A program made the translations under genes and the position numbers. A stretch of DNA of 64,000 bases from Symsagittifera roscoffensis (taxonomy: Eukaryota > Xenacoelomorpha > Acoela > Convolutidae): positions 36,419,888 through 36,483,887 of the forward strand of contig NC_087065.1 of the NCBI RefSeq assembly GCF_963678635.1, in the 5' to 3' direction. This document shows positions 61,730 through 64,000 of the stretch, piece by piece (position 1 is the stretch's first letter; the number at the start of each line of letters is the position of its first letter). The notes below the pieces were generated by a model that had not been told where the DNA came from, did no database searches, and saw nothing but the letters and a program-made list of their open reading frames with translations.

Positions 61730-63960
61730 AAGAAGTTCTAAAACTTCTGAATTCTTCTAATTTTTTTCTTTTTTGGATCCGGTTTTTCGGCCATTTGTCA
61801 ATGTTCCATCTCCTCCTCCTGCGACATTGACTCAGCACTTTCAGTCTCAGTGTCTTGCAACACGTCGGAACACGTGTCTGACGCTGTTCGAGGCAGTCCA
61901 TCAACACTTCTGCTCTTCTACTCTTTGTTTGCAACAAGGCAGAGGATCAACGTTGTCTCTCTGTTTCGGCAGAAGCTGTTGTGGAGGCACAACGTCACGT
62001 TTGTCTCCAAGTCTTCCATCAGCATCTCTTCTTTTTCTCTCCCGTCATGAAAATCCTGTTCACTGCAGTAGTTACTGCATTCCGTTGAGTTACAAAAGCT
62101 CGCTTGAAAGCTCCTGCTCCAATGTCCAGCTGATACGCACTGTACACTCTGCTATGCTTCGACATATGCTTCCTGGCATACTCGTACAACCATGCAGTCA
62201 AGTTGGCTCGGAACCAAGCATCAGTCGTCTTCTGGCCCATATCTTTTTCACTTCCATCGGAGTATTGAAGATTTTGCACGTTGTCTCAAAAAAATCTAAA
62301 TCTTTTAGACAATCTAATTCCAGCAATTGCTCTTTGGTAGGCGTTTCATGTCAATTGTTCTCTTTTACATGAGCTTCCAGCCATCGTATCGCCATCATAA
62401 CTCCCACTATCACTATCGTTATGTGCTGTGATGAATCTGGTAATCCCCTGGAGAGCGGCTCTCCACAGTCCCAGATCAACACCAGATTACTACGCCCGGG
62501 ATACCACCATGTTTGTAACAAGCAATGGCAGGGGAACTCATCATGTGTCAACATGATGCTCCTCCAATTACGCTTTCCCGACGCTTCCAGTAGTGGTTCC
62601 ACTTCCATCATCACTCGGTGGACTTCATCCTTCTCATCTACTGCATTGTAATCTGTGACTGTTGACCCTTTCTGCTTCTGTCTTTCTGAAGTTCCCACTG
62701 GCGTATCCCATGAACTTTTATCCCTGGAACTGCTGAGAATGATTTGCACAATAACTCATAAGATTTTTCTGACATTCTCGCTAGTCTTACGCATTTCGGC
62801 ACTGAAAAGGCTTGATCCACGATTGTTCTCATACTTTTCATATCCACCGCTACGAAACGCACTGGGTATCTGCTCTTGCACAGTGGAGCTAATGTGGATT
62901 CCACTAAATTTTGCGCTCCCGTCAGTCTTTCACTGTGCCGGATGTTCATTTCCGCCTCGATCGCTTCTCTCCACTTTCCAAAATACTTTTGCTCGGTTTG
63001 CAAAACTCCCGCACTGATAGTCGTAACCATCTCATGCTTTTGTTCTAGATTCAATAGTGACTCTAAAGAACCAAAAATGCTGTAGAATCCTAGTGCAGTC
63101 ACTAGATTCACCTCGGTTCCTCCATGGCAATCTGCAATCAATTCCGTTTCCGTTTTTGCTTTCATCAAAATGTTCCCAAACAATATCCTTAATTGATTGT
63201 GTTGTTTCTCCAGGGTCTTGACGCAATCCAGACCTCCATATATGTGACCCTCCAGTCCACAGACTTCCGCCAGACAGCTACCAGGTTTGACCAAGTCCTC
63301 TGGTTCCCAGCCAGGCAACTCTACTTTATCTTCTCCATTGCTCTTAGAGGCTGTCATCATCAAATTGTAAATGATGTTCAAATCACGCAAGTTACATTCT
63401 TAATTCAGTTTCCTCTGCACGTCTTGTGTTTCACGCAATATCGAATCGGCGTTAGGACTCGGACACCATGATGATTTCATTAGTTCCCACACCACCATTA
63501 GATTCGTTCTTAGCAGTTCGCCCGAGAATCCCAATCCAAATTCCACTCGGTTGTCAGATTTTGGCACTGAAGGTGCAGTCACCTTTCCTGCCAACACAAG
63601 TCCCAGCTTAGTCTGCTGATTAGTAGCACTTCTTATCGTTGCAATTCTTGACGTCCAGAATCTTAGCAACACTGCTTGCCCGTAATCAAAGAAGCAATCG
63701 CGTATGTCTTCATTTAAGAAAGGGTTGTACGCCATCCCTACGATTCTGGATACGTAACTGTATGATTTCGTCTTGATCGGTCCACAGTATTCACTGGACT
63801 TCGGCAGTGCTCCCATAAATTCTCTTGTGAGTCTCATCTCCCTGTTAGATAATCTCCTTATCTCGTCAATCTTCTTCATCGGTTCCAGCTCCACAGGCTC
63901 CTTCATGTTCAATCGCATCGGCTTGCTCTGATGGATGTCAAGAACTGCTAGTAAGAGCAA
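61730..63960 (-). pseudogene. Unrecognised large protein relic (≥700 residues), several breaks
   Basis: Minus-strand frames follow each other. 63400-63960 is linked in frame across a TAA (63400-63402) to 62638-63390. Then come 62351-62749, 62019-62279 and a basic tail to about 61730 in other frames. Together they cover about 700 residues of globular-looking sequence (for example RLTREFMGALPKSSEYCG, GFYSIFGSLESLLNLEQK, LLQTWWYPGRSNLVLIWDCGE, YSAYQLDIGAGAFKRAFV). No catalytic, zinc or membrane motif is apparent. It may continue beyond the right edge. The strings of minus-strand ORFs here could be an endogenised viral gene block or a decayed host gene family; I cannot decide. Confidence 0.4.
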
Positions 63961-64000
63961 GGCTTTCGCTCGTTCATCGCCTTATCTTAGCATCTTGACA

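Overview
The window looks like a repeat-dominated, AT-rich animal genome, probably a small invertebrate. The signs are GT-AG introns (donors such as GTAAGT, acceptors such as TTTTCAG), remnants of an Artemis/SNM1-type nuclease and a JmjC protein, and a range of eukaryotic transposons. No prokaryotic feature, CRISPR array or rRNA is visible. The species cannot be named from the sequence.

Layout. 1-3 kb: one unrecognised minus-strand exon and a triple tandem array of a broken coding unit. 3.4-8 kb: minisatellites and a tandem duplication carrying 70-bp perfect palindromes and a small zinc-finger gene, complete in one copy and truncated in the other. 8-10.5 kb: exons of a JmjC-domain gene and a RING-like exon. 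10.6-12 kb: an acidic ORF and a tandem repeat. 12.6-14 kb: an Artemis-like (DCLRE1C) nuclease gene with breaks. 15.2-17.6 kb: a decayed non-LTR retrotransposon. 17.9-24.4 kb: a head-to-tail segmental duplication. 25.4-27.9 kb: the decayed gag and protease of an LTR retroelement. 28-32 kb: AT-rich spacer.

32-56 kb holds the most striking structure, a three-level nested insertion. A non-LTR element (31.94-32.44 kb, resuming at 54.85-56.24 kb) was entered by a second non-LTR element with a perfect 12-bp target duplication. That element was in turn entered by an 18.8-kb LTR retroelement with a 4-bp target duplication. The LTR element lies on the minus strand and has nearly identical 411-bp LTRs, a primer-binding site, extra ORFs ahead of gag, gag-protease, RT-RNase H and integrase. 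Downstream are a cluster of overlapping accessory ORFs, an envelope-type glycoprotein and a 602-residue protein. This size and gene content are well beyond an ordinary Ty3/gypsy-like element, and it is the best candidate here for an undescribed retrovirus-like system. Several breaks (in-frame TAAs, frame changes, a 14-bp duplication) suggest that this copy is not fully functional, or that the assembly contains indel errors.

56.9-59.0 kb: a MULE DNA transposon with terminal inverted repeats. 59.9-64 kb: a run of minus-strand, frame-broken ORFs of unknown family. All assignments rest on reading motifs by eye; no database search was run.
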